Shown piece by piece: positions 39,401-51,589 of a stretch of 64,000 nucleotides of DNA. The stretch is from Rachycentron canadum (lineage: Eukaryota; Chordata; Actinopteri; Carangiformes; Rachycentridae), in NCBI GenBank assembly GCA_038496675.1, contig CM076659.1, forward strand, positions 9,125,269 through 9,189,268, in the 5' to 3' direction. The first letter of the stretch is position 1, and each line of letters starts with the position of its first letter. The translations under genes and the position numbers were made by a program. The notes beneath the pieces are model-generated. The model ran no database searches. It had not been told where the DNA came from and saw only the letters and a program-made list of their open reading frames with translations.

Positions 39401-41531
39401 TTGAGTTAATGTTTTAGTCTTATTTATTATCTGTTATCTTTGTCTACAAGTTCAGGAAATGCTGCTGTTTCATTTAAATTCCTTGAGCTTGTTCTTGTGT
39501 TTGCTAACATGAACACCACCATAGTCCAGGACCATGCTGTCTACTTTTACTTGGTTCATCTTAAAACGTTTCTCAAGCGCAAATATTTTAACTGCGATGA
39601 TGAGACAGTACTATTTCTCCCTTTTGCTTGAGGTTTGTATTTTCAGTTTAACGTATAATTTTAAAAAAATTTTTTTTTTCCCTCTGCAGCCTTTGAAAAA
39701 CAACAAATACAGGATCTTCAAGTCAAGATACGATTCCATTGACAGCTACCTGTCCAGCTGTGGCGAGAAGTACAATGACATTGATTTGACGATAGACAAG
39801 GAGATTTACGAGCAGCTTCTCAGCGCAGGTAAGGACAGGTTTCCAAACATGTCAGTAATAGAATATGTGAAATGAATGAAAGATAATCAGCTTAACATAC
39901 AAAATCAACATAGCTTACACGGACCAGACATGATTAATCGGCTTTTTGTTTGTAGGAATCGACAAGCTGCTGGCCCAACACATAGCTCACCTCTTCATCC
40001 GAGATCCACTCTCCGTCTTCGAGGAGAAAATTCACTTGGATGATGAAAACGAGTCTGATCACTTCGAGGTGACATTTTCAGTATTGCTCAAGAAACAGAT
40101 ATGACTTCAGCATGTCGAACCATGTATTTACACTCGACACGTGATATCTTGCAGAATCTGCAGTCGACTAACTGGCAGACAATGAGGTTTAAACCTCCAC
40201 CTCCAAATTCTGACATCGGCTGGAGAGTTGAGTTTCGACCCATGGAGGTAATTACCAGCTATGCCATCAGTACTTGCCTAAGGTGACAGTTGTCATCTAA
40301 GAAAACACTGAGGTTATTTTTGGTTTTGTTTTTCAGGTGCAGCTAACAGACTTTGAAAACGCTGCATACGTGGTCTTTGTCGTCTTGCTCACCAGAGTGA
40401 TCTTGTCTTACAAACTGGATTTCCTTATCCCTCTGTCAAAGGTGAAGAGGAAAAGGAACACAACCGAACTTAGACATTTAGTTCCTGGTTACATTCTTTA
40501 GTTATTGTACAGTGTTCTGATACAGATCCATTTGTCTTTCATTAGGTTGATGAAAACATGAAGGTCGCACAGAAGAGAAACGCGGTCCAGGAAGGCATGT
40601 TTTACTTTCGAAAGGACATCTTCAAAGGTGTGCAGAACACGAAGTGTAACTAAAGGTTCATGCTCATGGTAAATGTATGAGACAGGAGTAGCAGATACAT
40701 TTGTTTGTTCACCAACAGGTTGCAACCCGGTCCTTGATGGTACCCCTTCTGCTCAGAATGGTTTGGAGTGTGATGGTGCTAATGAAGAGTACACGCTGAT
40801 GAGCATTGACACAATCATCAATGGAAAGGTGATTATTATACCCCCCCCCACCAACTTTTCCTGATCCAACTCTTTGGTCCAGACTGAAATACCACAACAA
40901 CTACTGGATGAACCGTGTAATTCCAAGATAAGTGGGGAAAAAAAAAATGACAGAAATTTGTAGCCATCTTGGAATAAGCTTGAAAACTCCAAAGACAGAA
41001 TAATGGGATGCTGTCCTGTCTGTCATAGCTTGAATGCCTTTGGGTATTCAGATCAAATTTCAGCTGGACCTGTCTTGTTTTAATCCATCTAAAAATTAGT
41101 GTCTTCTTTTTTTTCTTTTTTTTTTTTTTTTTGTCACCAGGAGGGAGTTTTTCAAGGCCTTATCCCGATCCTTAACTGCTATCTGGAAAACATGGAGGTG
41201 GATGTGGACACCAGGTGCACCATTTTGAATTATCTGAAGCTCATCAAGAAACGTGCCTCAGGTAAATACACAGCGAAAGACAACACTTTTTTTCTCCTCA
41301 TGCAGCTTCAAGTCTGGGTGTAACTCTTAATTTTACTGATATGAAACAGGAGAACTGATGACCATGGCCAAGTGGATGAGGGAGTTTGTCGCAGAGCACC
41401 CGCAGTACAAGCAGGACAGCGTCATAACTGACAAGATCAACTACGACCTGTTTCGAAAGTGCGACAGAATTGCAAAAGGCGAAGAACAATGCCCAGAGCT
41501 CATTGGAAACCCAGTAAACAAGTTCAAATGA
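33450..41531 (+). CDS. gclc: Glutamate-cysteine ligase catalytic subunit
   Basis: Catalyses ATP-dependent joining of glutamate and cysteine to gamma-glutamylcysteine, the rate-limiting step of glutathione synthesis; cytosolic, with the modifier subunit GCLM. Exons: 33450-33599, 35005-35117, 37573-37755, 37969-38082, 38381-38439, 38644-38780, 38937-39011, 39211-39327, 39690-39828, 39956-40068, 40155-40247, 40337-40441, 40546-40627, 40719-40828, 41141-41261, 41350-41531. They total 1893 bases, 630 residues plus TGA (human 637). Start MGLLSQGSPLNWEETK is the family N-terminus. Conserved blocks include KWGDEVEYMLVE, WRPEYGSYMIEGTPG, MDAMGFGMGNCCLQ (Cys249-250), YRGYVSDIDCRWGV, and KPPPPNSDIGWRVEFRPME. 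Cys556 in DTRCTILNYLK aligns with human Cys553, implicated in the disulfide to GCLM. The C-terminus is shorter than the mammalian one. All junctions are GT/AG and in frame, so the gene looks intact. Confidence 0.98.
34098..34590. repeat. Dispersed teleost-type repeat with internal ATA/ATG trinucleotide tract
   Basis: In gclc intron 1. The stretch starts with TTTATTTATGTAGCACATTT and later has GTTCCAGGGTCGAGGGGCCC, both of which I recognise as common in fish interspersed repeats. A (TAA)n(TGA)n tract lies at 34269-34302. No ORF or target-site duplication was found. Confidence 0.45.
40860..41085 (+). repeat. Decayed dispersed repeat fragment (gclc intron 14)
   Basis: Contains GTCCAGACTGAAATACCACA followed by ACAACTACTGGATGAA, the hallmark of a repeat common in teleost introns. 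A reverse-oriented relative lies at about 45175-45300 in this window. Confidence 0.45.
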
Positions 41532-42064
41532 GACATGCTGGAGAAATGCCTCATTATTATAAAAACACGCATGTAAAGAGACCAAATGTGTGGCTCAGAG
41601 CGAAAGCGCTACAAGTGTGAGACAATGCAGAACAGCATGTGTGTGTTGTAAGAATCACACCTGCATCAAATATATGTATATATACTGTTTCAGATTTTTA
41701 TGATTACAAAATTATTTTAATAGGGTTAAGAACTGCAAATGGCTGTGTAATAGAAATCAGATGTGTATTTATTTTTCTCTGGAAATTAAGCCTATCTGTG
41801 TGAGAATGTAAATGTAGCAAAGAGTTGTACAGTAGCTTTTAATCTTGTGTTCTGTAAATACTGTACCTCCACTCTTTACAACATTAACATCATGTGGATT
41901 TTTTTTTTTTCTGGATATGAGCTTTCTTCACATTTGGTAGAGATTTTCTTTTTCCATTTTAAGAGAAATGTCTAATGTTTGCTCTGCTGACATGGTAGTG
42001 GAATCTTGAAGGTATGTTGCATCAGTGGAAATGGTGAAACATTGTTTGCAATGTGATGCTTCAA

Positions 42065-42070
42065 AATAAA
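42065..42070 (+). terminator. gclc: Polyadenylation signal of gclc
   Basis: AATAAA 534 bases past the stop codon, followed within about 20 bases by a T/G-containing stretch. It is the first canonical hexamer in the 3' UTR. Confidence 0.65.
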
Positions 42071-44799
42071 TCTGTACAACAGTAAGTCAAGTTTTCTTGC
42101 ATTTTATTTAATGGTGCTAAAGAGAAATAATATAGTATTGTCAAATATGTTGCCTGAGCCATCATTAAAGCTGAATGACTGACATTTCTGCAGGAATGTC
42201 TGCAGTCAGCACATTTACACGATTTAATGTACGGAAGCAAAATGAGACAAGTCAAGACACACCATGTGACTTTCACTAAACTTGAAAATATGAAGTGTTA
42301 TAAATAACCATGTTTTATAATCATCAGATGAGAGACTACTCCTTACTTCCTGTTCAAATAGAAGAATGGGATCTGACAGCTGTTTGAACTGAGCTCCTCC
42401 ACATACTGTTCAACCGCTATAACAACCTGAATCATCTGGTCATCGCTTAATACTGACATGCTTCTGTTACATATCTTTACTAGTTTAACTATCTTAGTGT
42501 GTTGGCATTAACATTTGCTAATTTGCATTACATACAAATTGGATTGGTGGTAATGTTATGTTTATTTATAAGCCACAGTTTTGGACAAGTAAAACTTTTT
42601 GTCCCATAGTCAGAAAAGTTAATACAATTAGTTCTTGAAGGACATTACTTAACTCAATTTCATCACAACTCATCTAACAATTCATCTAAAAGCTGTTGGA
42701 AAATCCTGCCAACAGACACAGTGACACAGCCTTTCCTGGAGCCATGCCCCTTGCATTGCTGAAAACAATGGTACAAAGAACACCCACAGTTGCTCTTGGA
42801 CGGAAAAAAGTAATTTCAAAGTACAAAAAAATGCATATCTGCATTCATTAGAAGGTCGCAGTTCAGAGGATATAATTCCAGGATCTCACTAATGTACAAA
42901 GTTAATAAAAAGCATTTTTCAAGAGCCTAAAGATCTCTGCATTTATTTCCACGTTTGTCTTTAACCCATAAAATGTCCAACAGCCAATACCTGAACATTT
43001 TCATCCACAAGATGGTGGTATTGAACCAGAGGTTTATATAATACTGAGCTGCAATAGCAAATGGAGCATTACCTTAGTTTGACCTTTTGGACTAAAAAAT
43101 GATTATGGCTGGTACAGGCCTGTTCAGTGGAGAGACAAGGGACATAGTTTTACACTGAAATTAAAAAAAAAAAAGAAGACTATCCATGAAACTCTGGGAC
43201 TCACAGGTTTGATTAATGCAATGGACATTGAAATAAAATTAGTTTCTCTTTCCAAGGCCTGATCTTCAACACAAAGTGACACATCTGTACATATTCTGCA
43301 CAAAATTAACATCCCAATAGGAATAACATGAGAACACCAAAACTACAAAAAATACCATTCACCATTCACAAATCAAAGACCCAATTATTAGAGGTCAGTG
43401 AATTTCAGTACAGCCCTCCATCCCCTCTGATCCCTGGAGCCACGTAATAGAAAGAACAGGTGTTAATAATAACATTAACAGTGTCTTTGTTCTATTCAAG
43501 TGTCCCACTAAGCCATGACAGTGCAACAATGAGCCAGCACACACAACACCGGGACCCTGGAACTGAAGCAGCTAAATTGAACTCAGCCATCATTCGTTTT
43601 ATTATGACATGTCACAATTTCCTCTACAAAAAGGTGTCTATAAAGGGCCGTGTGCTTTGTGTAAACTGCCAGGAAATACAGGAGACAGGTTAAGGCTCAA
43701 CAACTGTAATCCATCGTCCAATCAAAGACAAGTTAGAGTGACGTCACTCAGGAATACACAGCCACTGTGTTGGGTGAGCTCTCCTCTTGAAGCCAAGTAC
43801 ACGTGATAAATGATGTTTGCTAACTAGGCCCTGGAGTGGGCTTCGGGCCGTGCCATCATAAATCTGGTAGATCCCATGACAGGTGGCACCGTTCTCCAGC
43901 CCTGACCCAAAATACCTTTAGACTGCCAAAAAAAAAAAAAAAAAAAAAACTAGCAGGCATGGCCCAGCTTTATATTACATTAGCTCAGGTGCCTACTAGC
44001 ATGCTAATTAGCTTGCTTAGGTTATATATCTCTATCCCAACAACATGTTATTACAACAGCTCATCAGGTTACCTTGCTAGCATGTAGCTATTTAGCCATT
44101 AGCAGCATGTGGCTATGTCTGCCAAACTAACCAGCCACCTGCCAGACCTCTTCAGCTACCTGAGCCTAGCAAGCAACACACTGTTCACATTGTTCTGCAC
44201 TGACCAAAATTTGACCCAGTCACTCAATTATCTCGTTATGCACCTACATTCAGTAGAACTGGTTGTTTGCACACAGAGGGAAAACCATGCAATTTAAATG
44301 TTAAATGTTATTTCTAGAATCAGTCTAATAGCAAGGAAAGACCAGTCAGTGATGGGTCCTTTAAATTTTATTAATGGAGCAACTTCTGTCACCCCTATTA
44401 GTAGAGAGGACATCACCTGAGACTGTAATGACGGTGATGGTGCATCTTGAATGTTGTTTCCATTGAAAATAGCATCTTGTGATGATCAGTGGTACTGCAG
44501 TTTTACTGTCTGTCGTGGGAATGTCACCATACCTAAGACTATTTCCAGAGCTGAGACTTTCACTTCAGTTGAATGTACAGTCACTGTAACCAGTATTAAT
44601 ATATGGTACTTTGAGTTAGTTATATGATGCAAACAATACAATTATGAGGCATGTCATTATGATTGCTCATTAATCCTTGTTCAGACAGATTAATTAGCTG
44701 CTACTTAAAGCTGCACTAATAAATAATTCTATATCAGTCAGTGTCACTTACATACTTATATGAAAATGTTTTGTTCATTGTGAATCAGTATCATCTGAC

Positions 44800-45110
44800 T
44801 CTGCAGTTTCAGGGTTTTATGCTCTTCGAGCTCCTTGTTTTGGTTTTCCTTTATTATTCTAATCTCCTAAATCACTGCACTGATTAACATCGTCATCATC
44901 TGCAGATGGTGCCTGTTTTCAGAGCTGTTATTAATCCACTCTATGCTTCCTGTCCAGCAACAGATGACAGACAAAATTAACAAGAATTACGGAGTAGCAT
45001 TTAGCTGCAGAGTCTTTTCCTCCGGAGTTGATGTAGACTAAAACAAAGTTAAAACCAGGGTGAATATTGGACTTGTAGTTAATTCATCAGGATGCAGACA
45101 CTACTCTACT
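44800..45110. repeat. Decayed teleost-type repeat
   Basis: Elements such as GAGCTCCTTGTTTTGGTTTT and the GTGAATATTGGACTT stretch recur in fish repeats; a similar start (CAGCTCATTGTTTTGGTTTG) appears at about 51048. Boundaries are vague. Confidence 0.35.
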
Positions 45111-45174
45111 GGACCTTGCCTGTGGCCTTTGAATTTAGAAACTCAATAAACAAATATGAAACTGTTTAAGAGAA

Positions 45175-45300
45175 GAAAATAGCCACGAATGACTGTGCAA
45201 ATTTTAAAGCAACCCATCCAATAGTTGTTCAGATACAGTATTTCAATCAGAACCAAAGAGGTTTGATGGACCAACATTACCATGAGTCATGCTTAGGAAG
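45175..45300 (-). repeat. Reverse copy of the gclc-intron-14 repeat family
   Basis: Holds CCATCCAATAGTTGTTCAGA and a TTTCAATCAGAACC stretch, the approximate reverse complement of the motif order seen at 40876-40910. Confidence 0.4.
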
Positions 45301-45659
45301 AAGAATATTAAGAGGATGTGACCACAAAGACTCAAATCTTAACCTGAGACTTATCCCAGATCTGTTTTAACCTCTAATCTTAACCTAAACATAACTATTG
45401 TCAGCAATTCACTTAAATGTCGCCATCTCTCAAGGCTCATTTCGTACCGTTTACACCAACAATTAATTTAATGATTATTTTATATCCATGTCACAGTTAA
45501 TGACTATATACAAATATAATAAATTAAACCATCATCTAATTCTCTAAATTCTAGTGTGAATGCAGCACTTGTGCACTTGTTCTGAAGCACTGAACACAAT
45601 CTTGGTTGTTGTTTTGAAGGGATGTACTTAGTTTTTGATGACATCTGGCCCCTGCTCCT

Positions 45660-45745
45660 ACAGAGGTTGAATGCACCTATTGTAATTCACTTTGGACAAA
45701 AGCGTCCAAAAGCTCCAGTAAATGAATGTACTGTACTGTAAAATA
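45660..45745 (+). repeat. SINE/LINE-like tail
   Basis: CACTTTGGACAAAAGCGTCC followed by AAATGAATGTACTGTACTGT resembles the tail shared by many fish retroposons (CGCTTTGGATAAAAGCGTCT). Only the 3' part is recognisable. Confidence 0.45.
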
Positions 45746-47181
45746 TTCAAGTGATGCTGCTACAGCGTGGGGTGGATAGTAGGCCTATTTAGCATCTGAC
45801 AGTCTTCATAACCCTCCAAAACATAAAATGCCACAATCATATCCACTTTGCACAGTGACTGGTCAGGTGCACTGCAATATTAAAGTATGTGCAACAAGAT
45901 GAATGCTTTTGAGAGGAGACTATGTGTTGTTTTCCCTAGTGCCAAGGTTGCTGCTGTTGTTACTATTTAAACTGCTCAAAGATTAAGAGAAATATTAGTT
46001 AGTGTTACTTTTGCTGCACAGGGAGATTAACACATAAACTTGACATTATAGCCTCAGAAAGAAAACAAGGGTCCCTAAATAAAATCTTTGCCCCAAACCC
46101 TTTAGAAACTCAGGGGTGGCCCTGGGTACAGCATCCTGATGAAAACATGCCTGCAAATTTATTGTAGCATTGCATAAGCATTGTACTTGCACTGTTTTTG
46201 TAATTGTTTACTTGTTTAGTTTAGAAAATGTTGGCAAATATGTCAAAAAAAAAAAAAAATCCAATTTCAATTTACCAGAAAGATGATTTCCTCAAATGTA
46301 CTGGACTGACCAAAAGCCCAAAACCCAAATGTATTCACAAGTATTTACAAAGTACAAACATGTAAAATATGAAAAAGGAAACCCTCATATTTGAGAACTG
46401 CACTATAACTTTATACACAAGGATTTGTTTAATATCAAATTCCAGAAGCTTATTGGTTTTGTGTAGATAAATCAGATGACTAATCAAGGTAGTAGCTTTG
46501 AGGTCAAGCCAACAATCCAGTAATAAAATATTATCAATAGCTTACAGTGTGTATGAGTGTGAAAGTGTATAAATGATTGACCAAGCACCCAAAATATAAA
46601 GAAGAAGATTATTATTTCACAAGAAATTTTGTTGTCAAGTTGAAATGTTAGCTACTTATACTTCACTAGTGTTGCCCATTTCTATTTAAATTATAACTTT
46701 ATACTTAGATTCCACACACATGTATTAAATTATAGTGCCTAATTAAATTTCAGATTTATATAATATACACAAAACATGTGATGGTTGTATGACATATGAT
46801 GCACTGTATTACTAAATACAGTTATGGTGCATTACAGATTAAACTAACTAAATTGGTGAATTTGCCTTCTATTACTATCTAATGCTCCACACACATGAAG
46901 TCAATGATAATTTAATAAAACATTTTTTGCATAATACATAGCATTATCAAAGACTTTTACTTTTATGTATAGTGGGCTGTATTACTATATTATTTACTTA
47001 AGTAAAGGGTCTGAAGTCTTTCTCCACTTCTCTTAAATAAATCATATTTCTTTGCTCAGTTTCCTAAAATTTGGGAAAATGAAGAAAAAAACCCAGCATC
47101 ACATGGCTCTGGTTAATCATTTGTTGGGATTATAGCCTATTAAACTGTAATTAGTAGGGGGCAGAGATCGCCTTGATGTCA

Positions 47182-47218
47182 TTGTGTGTGTCTGTGTGTG
47201 TGTGTGTGTGTGCGTGTG
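47182..47218. repeat. (TG)n microsatellite
   Basis: TG repeats with single-base interruptions just left of the presumed elovl5 promoter. Confidence 0.9.
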
Positions 47219-47219
47219 A

Positions 47220-47720
47220 TTCGTTATTACTAACCACCGGGTCACCTCCTGGCTCTAACCCTCCAGCAGGGCACCGGGCCAGTCTGCGCGTTCCTCCCAC
47301 TATTTTCCACTGAGCGACAAGGCTGCACATTGTGCTCAGACCGGACCAGCCAGCCAAGGTTATACACAGGCGTTTTCTCTCCCCGCCTCTGGAGGTACAG
47401 TCCACACGTCCAACAGCTGCGGCTTCTTCATCCACGCTCAGCATCTCGCCTTTGGACGCCCGGGGCACTTTGTGGTGAGGATTTCTATGGTACTGTTGTG
47501 GGGATTTTTCAAAATAAAAAGATTGTTGCAGCGCGCATGGCGTCTAAAGCGATGAGTTTGGGTGATGCTGGAGCAGTGACCTCCATAGTTACTGTAGCCT
47601 GGATGCGATCGACAGGATGCGATAAGTTCATTATTATTATCACCATCGTCATCATCATTATTATTATTATGACTGCGTTTAATCCCTGTTTGGAAGTTTT
47701 TGGTTTTAAAACGAGGGGGG
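47220..47720 (+). promoter_or_regulatory. elovl5: Presumed elovl5 promoter and non-coding exon 1
   Basis: GC-rich, CpG-containing block in AT-rich surroundings, 4 kb before the elovl5 coding exon, which itself begins with an acceptor in its 5' UTR (51581-51582). A donor-like G|GTGAGG lies at 47474/47475. An untranslated first exon is the rule for ELOVL5. Exact TSS and exon end are not known. Confidence 0.45.
47632..47672. repeat. ATT/ATC trinucleotide tract
   Basis: Interrupted (ATT)n and (ATC)n units directly after the GC-rich block; a smaller (ATC)n lies near 47938-47957. Confidence 0.8.
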
Positions 47721-49004
47721 TGATGTAACGAGATAACGGAACCGCATCTGCTCACATCTTTGACGGGCTCCTGTTTTGTACCGAACCGTCGACCACAGCG
47801 CGTAAAGTGCAGTTTAGATTACACGTGTGACCCTGATGGAAAATTACTATTGTACAACACGGTGGTGCGAATAAGCGGCAGGGACGGAGTCGTAGCTCAG
47901 TATCCAAGTGGATCTGTCCTGTATTTGCGATACTGCATGATCATCATCATCATCATCGTAACACTGAAAGTAGACTGTTCCTCTGAAGACACAGCCAGCC
48001 CAGAGCTGCAGGGTGTTTATATATAGTTATTAAACTGCTGTGACAAAGTTACTCCTCCTGCTGAAAACTTTTCAACGTTGCATTCGCTGCTGTCTCGGGA
48101 TCCTAGCTGTGATTTTGCAGTTGTGCACGTCTGAATGATGTCATGCACAAAATATTGTTTTTAGGAAACTTCTGGAAGAGCCATTACGTATTTAGAGTCC
48201 TCTATAGGCAACTATTACACTCTGATTATTTGTTATTTTCAATATATGACTATCGATCTCTGTAGTACACTTACCTGTATATTACATACATGTCTCTACA
48301 TGTGTGCGCAAACATACAGTACAGCCACTGTTTAGTTATTCCTAGCACTGACCTATGTACCTATTGTAATGACACCTTACCATACCAACATATTAGACAC
48401 TGGACCAGCTCTACAATTAACAGGGATGGATGAGGACATCAAAATGAGTATAATACAGCAAAGTTTATGGAACATCTATTAAGAAACTTATGATAAAATA
48501 TTATTTATCCATTCCAGGATGAAAATCTTATCTATATGAGCACACACAGCATATAGAGCAAGCATAGACACAACAAGTAAAGGTACATTATCACACTATT
48601 GCAAAAATCATAAAGTCCAGCATGACAATAAAACACTCAATAATTTGTAACACTGGCCACAATGGTCACACCCAGAGAGATGTTAAAGGGACACATACAG
48701 CATTAGTGGCTAAAGTATTGCAAAATGGCTGGGAACAAACAGATTTTTATAGTTGTTTCACAGTTACATCATATTGCCCAACCCTAACTCTTAAAGTAAA
48801 TTAGCCTGTTTGAATAAGTCATTATCAGCTATAGGGATGAAACCATGGTGTATTTCTGGCCTAAGCCATGATGATGCATTTGCGTTTTGGGAAGATCCAC
48901 CTCTGCCTTTGATTATTTAGACATATTTTGCATGCACCTGGCGTGTGGCATACCCAGCAAAGACTGACTGACTGGCTGCTAACATGGTCTCCTGTTGTGG
49001 CTCA

Positions 49005-49079
49005 CCATGCTCTGATTAAGGCCTTGCAGATTATCGTGTTTTGGTGCAGCCTAATGCATCTCTGATAATCAGAGCATGG
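49005..49079. repeat. Perfect 14-bp inverted repeat with 47-bp spacer
   Basis: CCATGCTCTGATTA at 49005-49018 and its exact reverse complement TAATCAGAGCATGG at 49066-49079. Located in the presumed intron 1 of elovl5. It could be a small foldback element or a structured regulatory site. Confidence 0.7.
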
Positions 49080-51019
49080 ACATTACGGTACTGGGGCTGA
49101 TCAGAATAAGCCATATTTAGTTCCTACAGATAAGTGAGTATGGACAAATACATTAATATGCAATTTGTTGCCTGTGCAGCAATTCACCGTAATATGCAGC
49201 GTTTAAGTCAGCCTAACTTTTAATTTCTATATATACACACAGGAACTAGGACATTTTGAAAAAATTAATATTACCTAGCACATGTTTATGACCCAGATTA
49301 TAAAATTATTACTGTTGTTTTAGCAAATTTACGTGAATACCTCTTTACATTGATTTAAAACGTATGTGAGCAATGTGACTGACATGCCCCTGAGCTCTAT
49401 TAGTCTTATTTCAATATAAGAGCCTTATGCAGATGGAATTGAGATGCTTTAGCTAAATTTGATAGATCTTCTCATGTTTGTTTGTCAAGTGTGAGGTTTT
49501 TCTGTTAACCCATAAAACTGGGTTCTACTTTCACCTTTCACAAAAGCTTGTAACCCATTTGCAGATTCATTTATGATATTAGCTTACATTTTTGTGTGTT
49601 ACAGTTAGGCCACTCTGTGATACATAGTTTAAGAGCGACAGTATCTCACAACTGAAGGAGGTGCTATGGGAGGAGGATGTACAGATGTGCAGACTAGAGT
49701 CCATATGTTGTCTTGTGTTATGTTTCCAGCTGTAGATGCAGGTGTAAAGATAGTGCAGCAGTTGATAGTGCAGCAGTGTGACAGAGCAGGACTGAAATGA
49801 GTGTACGGCTCAAGCAAACCAGTGGAAACAGAGAATGTAGACATGCTGCGAATTCTGTAGCTGTAAGGAGGCATTTTGTGCAAAGGATGGCCTTCAGGAC
49901 ACATAGTTCTAGGGTGATAATGAAGAGTGAGTTTGTCCCTGGGAGTTACTGGGTTTTCAGTGTGACAATCAGCTGCAGGGATTTGTTCAGCTTTTTTTTT
50001 TTTTTGGCAGTGTGAATAATCTTGTTATAACTTTATCTGAGGGGTTATTTTTTCTGCCGATGTTCATCTGATACTTTTGGGTGTTGTAAAGCTTCATCAA
50101 TGCAAACAAAATAGGATTTAAAGGATATTTTGTCTTCTACACATGCAACATATTTCTCCAGGCTTAGATTTCAGTCAAAATACTTCCTGAAGATTGATAA
50201 TGCTTAAGTTGATGATGAAGTTGGGAGTGGATAAACAGGTTAAGACTCACTTAATGAAAGAAGATGTGTACAGCTGTGAACACAGTTATTTAAATGAGCT
50301 TCTGTTTTATATCACAGGGCTGATCTGACTGTCAGACGCAGAGCAGCAGGATCTAATATAATATTATAAATGACATATACTGTTCCTGGCAGCTGTTTAT
50401 ATCAGAATGAACACACCAACCATATGTTTGAAACACTGAAAAAGAATTAAGTGGTAAACATATACAAACAATAATGCACCACCACCACAATTAATCTTTT
50501 GCAATGATTATGGCTGGAGCATGTTAGGAATAATAAATCTCCACATTTTGACATCCTCATTACCTTCGACAATCTAAAAGACGTGAAATCACTATGCAGC
50601 AGTCTTAGCTGAACAGAGATGTGGTTATCTTCAGTGTACACCTGCCTGCTGGCTTCTTGTTTTGTTTCCCATAGTGGGAAGTGGCCACATTTGATCTTTT
50701 GTTTGAAACCACAGGGATGTGAAGGATTGGTTATTGGGGGCATAGTTGCAGACAGGAGCACAAACAGACATGAAAACAAAGCAAAAGACACAGTTATCAA
50801 GTACAGATTAGTAACAACAGTAACACCCGACTAATGACCAAATATAGATAAAAAAATAATAAAAATCATCGGTTTGCACATTTTGCTATTAAAACACTAT
50901 GTTCACTATGATTTCCAGATGACTGAAGTATGAAGTTTATCATATTTATTAAGCTTATTTTTATGCAAACAATTGGTCAAATGTTTCATTATGTCATTAC
51001 ATTCTGCATCTCCTCTTAG

Positions 51020-51260
51020 CTCTATGGTGCCTTTTAACTTCTTTCAGCTCATTGTTTTGGTTTGGCAGCCCACAATTTTATTGTCTTGGTTCATTCTCCC
51101 AGTTCTCATCTGTATATGACTCATCTATGCTGTTACCAGCTGTAGCAGGCAGCTGTTTTCAGCCAAAAAACACTTTGATAAATGCGGTGGAAGTTGCCTG
51201 CTAGTTAGCAACTAGCCAGTAAACAGCCAGTGAGTATTTAGCAAACCAAAAGAGACTTAC
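51020..51260. repeat. Decayed teleost-type repeat
   Basis: Located in elovl5 intron 1. CAGCTCATTGTTTTGGTTTG, followed by a TAGTTAGCAACTAGCCAGT-type block, resembles the unit at 44800-45110. Boundaries uncertain. Confidence 0.35.
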
Positions 51261-51589
51261 AACAGAAATCCAACTCTAAATCGTTGATAATGTAGCTCTG
51301 TACCTGCTGGATGTGTAAATAGGCGACTGTTTGCTAACACAATGACATTATCAACTTTAAAAGATGCATTATGTGTTAAATCTGTGTGTGATGTTTAGCT
51401 TGTTGTGCTTTGCATCTGTAAGTGGCTAAAAATGCAGATTTATATTGATTTTTAGTTCTTTTGGGGTATTTGTCTTGTATTTTTTTGAAAGCTCATCTAG
51501 TAGGTAATAATAATTTTGACATTAAAGTCAAGTTTAGTAAAACTAATGGATTGTTTGCTCTCATTGTGCATGCTTATTTTAGGTGACAA

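Larger units (their letters stand above)
42090..47150. other. Intergenic region gclc-elovl5
   Basis: About 5 kb of AT-rich sequence with no supportable gene. It contains a poly-A run at 43928-43949, a GCTAGC/TTAGC-rich block near 43970-44110 and several decayed repeats (44800-45110, 45175-45300, 45660-45745). Confidence 0.5.

Noticed and set aside
47330..47728. 132-codon plus-strand ORF over the elovl5 promoter
   Set aside because: Composition follows GC-rich promoter sequence and an ATT/ATC tract; no homology recognised.
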